A DNA stretch of 8,595 nucleotides from Chryseobacterium sp. (lineage in GTDB: Bacteria > Bacteroidota > Bacteroidia > Flavobacteriales > Weeksellaceae), in NCBI GenBank assembly GCA_003852805.1, contig RDDY01000140.1, positions 1 to 8,595 on the forward strand, given 5' to 3'. Below the pieces are notes generated by a model. The model was not told the origin of the DNA, did not search any database, and worked only from the letters and a program-made list of their open reading frames with translations. This document shows, piece by piece, positions 7,337 to 8,595 of the stretch; position 1 is the first letter of the stretch; every line of letters starts with the position of its first letter. Position numbers and translations under genes: made by a program.

Positions 7337-7354
7337 TTCTTAAAAATTAACGCT

Positions 7355-7362
7355 CAAAAATA
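7355..7362 (-). promoter_or_regulatory. Bacteroidota-type -7 promoter element (TATTTTTG) for the E1 gene
   Basis: On the - strand this reads TATTTTTG, an exact TAnnTTTG match, 18 bases before the ATG of the E1 gene. That would give a very short leader of about a dozen bases. No good TTG lies 17-23 bases further upstream, so only half of the consensus is seen. It sits between the rplI terminator and the E1 gene, where a promoter is needed. Confidence 0.5.
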
Positions 7363-7397
7363 ACCAAAATCAGTGAACGACCTCGGCGGTATGCCAT

Positions 7398-7426
7398 AAA
7401 AAAACCACCTGCTTGGCAGATGGTTT
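7398..7426 (-). terminator. Rho-independent terminator of the rpsF-rpsR-rplI operon
   Basis: On the - strand, AAACCATCTGC CAA GCAGGTGGTTT forms an 11-bp stem (one pair a mismatch or wobble) with a 3-base loop, followed by a run of T (complement of 7398-7404). It starts about 21 bases after the rplI stop codon and separates the ribosomal operon from the E1 gene. Confidence 0.92.
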
Positions 7427-7447
7427 CATATTGTAGGAAAGCTTTGG

Positions 7448-7951
7448 TTAAGCTTCTTCAGCTGTATTGTTGTCTTCAGCTTTTGCTTTTGCAGGTGCTT
7501 CGGTTGCTTCAGGCACTACTGCGAAATCGTAATCAAATTCCACATCTCTGTGCAGTCTTACTTTTGCAGAATAGTTACCCAATCTCTTGATTGTGTTGCC
7601 CGGGATTTTGATGTATTTTTTATCGATATCCAAACCTTGCTTGGCCAATTCTTCGGCCAGATTTGAGTTGTTGATCGAACCGAAAAGCTTGTCGCCCGTA
7701 CCTGCTTTTGCAGTGATGTTCAGCGTGATGGTTTTCAGCTTTTCGATTTTCTCGTTGGCTTCTTTTATCAGCTTGGCATCTTCTTCTTTTCTGTGTTCGA
7801 TGATCTCTGCCAGCTTGGCTCTGTTCTTGGGCGTTGCCAACGCAGCCACGCCGCGCGGGATCAGATAGTTGCGGGCATACCCAGGCTTTACGTCTACGAT
7901 ATCCAGAGTAAGGCCCAGATTTTCGATATCTTCTTTTAGGATTACTTGCAT
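7448..7951 (-). CDS. rplI: 50S ribosomal protein L9
   Basis: L9 binds 23S rRNA near the L1 stalk base and helps keep the reading frame during translation. The N-terminal domain shows MQVILKEDIENLG and the signature GYARNYLIPRGVA (24-36). A long charged connecting helix covers about 41-75, and the C-terminal domain has GDKLFGSINN (86-95) and a conserved KYIKIPGNTIKRLGNY region (112-127). The protein has 167 residues against the usual 148-150, and the surplus is an Ala/Glu/Lys-rich tail from about residue 149. It is the last gene of the rpsF-rpsR-rplI operon. The gap to rpsR is 124 bases, long for this operon, and holds a GC-rich hairpin. The leader is A-rich (ACAACAACAATG) without a Shine-Dalgarno sequence. 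A terminator follows the stop. Confidence 0.98.
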   Translation of the reverse strand: MQVILKEDIENLGLTLDIVDVKPGYARNYLIPRGVAALATPKNRAKLAEIIEHRKEEDAKLIKEANEKIEKLKTITLNITAKAGTGDKLFGSINNSNLAEELAKQGLDIDKKYIKIPGNTIKRLGNYSAKVRLHRDVEFDYDFAVVPEATEAPAKAKAEDNNTAEEA

Positions 7952-8035
7952 TGTTGTTGTCTTGTTTAGGTCCCGGACTGTAGTTTCTTACCACAGCGCC
8001 AAAACAGTTAGAATTTAAATGGTTAATTCAGCAAC

Positions 8036-8065
8036 AAGAAGCGGCGGCAGGAGCCGCTGCTTCTT
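8036..8065 (-). other. GC-rich hairpin in the rpsR-rplI gap, no T tract
   Basis: An inverted repeat has arms at 8036-8048 and 8053-8065 and a 4-base loop. In the operon transcript (- strand), it pairs 12 of 13 positions, with one A-C mismatch. It begins about 10 bases after the rpsR stop codon. Neither side has a T tract, so it is not a standard intrinsic terminator. It could be an RNA-processing or transcript-stability element that sets the level of L9 relative to S6 and S18 (inference). The rest of the gap (7952-8035) shows nothing that I recognise. Confidence 0.6.
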
Positions 8066-8075
8066 ATGATAAATA

Positions 8076-8378
8076 TTATTTCAAAAGGTCTGCTACGTAA
8101 GGCATCAGGGCAAGGTGTCTTGCTCTTTTGATAGCGGCAGAAACTTTTCTTTGGTATTTCAAAGAAGTACCGGTGTATCTTCTTGGAAGGATTTTTCCTT
8201 GCTCATTTACAAACTGAAGAAGGAAGTCCGGGTCTTTATAATCCACATACTTGATACCGTATTTTCTGAAACGGTCGTATTTCTTCTCAGTCTTTGTATT
8301 GATATCTACAGGCGTAAGAAATTTTACTTCTGTTTCTCCACCTTGTGCGGCTTGTTGTGCCAGTTGGTCTATTGCCAT
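8076..8378 (-). CDS. rpsR: 30S ribosomal protein S18
   Basis: S18 pairs with S6 and binds the central domain of 16S rRNA on the platform of the small subunit. The conserved core is clear: [50 protein letters not shown] (about 45-94), including the ILPRR-TG motif and the basic C-terminal helix. At 100 residues it is somewhat longer than the typical 75-85 because of an N-terminal extension rich in Ala, Gln and Glu (residues 1-17), as seen in Bacteroidota. It contains no cysteine, so it is the zinc-free form. The start at 8378 follows an A-rich leader (ACGAGAAAATG) 27 bases after the rpsF stop, in keeping with co-transcription. Confidence 0.98.
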   Translation of the reverse strand: MAIDQLAQQAAQGGETEVKFLTPVDINTKTEKKYDRFRKYGIKYVDYKDPDFLLQFVNEQGKILPRRYTGTSLKYQRKVSAAIKRARHLALMPYVADLLK

Positions 8379-8405
8379 TTTCTCGTTTGTTTAAAGTTTA
8401 AAGAT

Positions 8406-8595
8406 TTAGGAAGCTTTCTGAGTTTTCAGTTTCGCTCTTCTCTTCTCTGCGTACTCTACCGCGTGCTTGTCCAGCTTGGTCGTTAGGTAACGGATTACGC
8501 GCTCATCACGTTTGAAAGCAAGTTCCAAGTCTGCCACAACGCTTCCTTCACCGCGGAATTCAATCAGCGTGTAGAAGCCGTTTTTCTTGTGCTGA
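8406..8595 (-). CDS. rpsF: 30S ribosomal protein S6, C-terminal part, cut by the right edge
   Basis: The last 62 codons are present, in frame to the right edge, ending at the stop at 8406-8408. Translation gives HKKNGFYTLIEFRGEGSVV, ADLELAFKRDERVIRYL and a basic C-terminus HAVEYAEKRRAKLKTQKAS. The RDERVIRYL segment is the conserved S6 motif involved in the S18/16S rRNA interface region. About 50 N-terminal residues and the promoter and leader of the operon lie outside the window. Its position just before rpsR and rplI is the usual order of this operon. S6 is the first gene of the operon in most bacteria. Confidence 0.95.
   Translation of the reverse strand, partial: QHKKNGFYTLIEFRGEGSVVADLELAFKRDERVIRYLTTKLDKHAVEYAEKRRAKLKTQKAS

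Noticed and set aside
7620..7994. A 124-codon - strand frame overlapping rplI from further upstream
   Set aside because: It is a shifted frame of rplI with Arg-rich, low-complexity content. The L9 frame is certain.
7952..8035. A second promoter for rplI in the long gap after rpsR
   Set aside because: The best candidate on the - strand (TAACTGTTTTG) has the wrong internal spacing for TAnnTTTG, so I see no support for it.

Overview
The window looks like an ordinary chromosomal stretch from a member of the Bacteroidota, most likely a flavobacterium-like lineage (inference). Supporting points are the fused alpha/beta 2-oxoacid dehydrogenase E1, the stand-alone DUF4268 and DUF4197 proteins, and A-rich leaders without Shine-Dalgarno sequences (for example before DUF493, L9 and S18). 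Two exact matches to the Bacteroidota -7 promoter element TAnnTTTG also lie just upstream of genes. There is no sign of a mobile element, CRISPR array, tRNA, rRNA or prophage. No gene-free stretch exceeds about 150 bases.

Left part (1-1140, + strand): the C-terminal half of glycine C-acetyltransferase (kbl, threonine degradation) enters from the left edge. It is followed by a small DUF4268 protein and a strong, probably bidirectional, hairpin terminator.

Centre-left (1141-3635, - strand): read in the direction of transcription, this is an SDR oxidoreductase of the stress-protein GS39/YghA type, a DUF4197 lipoprotein, a ferritin with a complete ferroxidase centre and its own terminator, and then a small DUF493 protein. 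The first three are separated by only 45 and 21 bases and probably form one transcription unit, which would link iron storage to an envelope lipoprotein and a stress-type dehydrogenase (inference).

Centre (3636-5356): a 149-base divergent intergenic region carries a promoter-like TATCTTTG. It is followed on the + strand by a membrane-anchored, FMN-binding glutamate-synthase-like protein. That protein has the 3Fe-4S cysteines of glutamate synthases but no glutaminase domain. It ends at a hairpin terminator shared with the convergent neighbour.

Right part (5357-8595, - strand): a single-gene unit encodes a 659-residue fused E1 alpha/beta subunit of a branched-chain or pyruvate-type 2-oxoacid dehydrogenase, with its own promoter-like element. 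Upstream of it lies the conserved ribosomal-protein operon rpsF-rpsR-rplI (S6 cut by the right edge, S18, L9). That operon ends in a terminator and has an unexplained GC-rich hairpin between rpsR and rplI.

I found no convincing novel system. The observations most worth a second look are the orphan glutamate-synthase-like membrane protein, the SDR/DUF4197/ferritin cluster, and the intra-operon hairpin.
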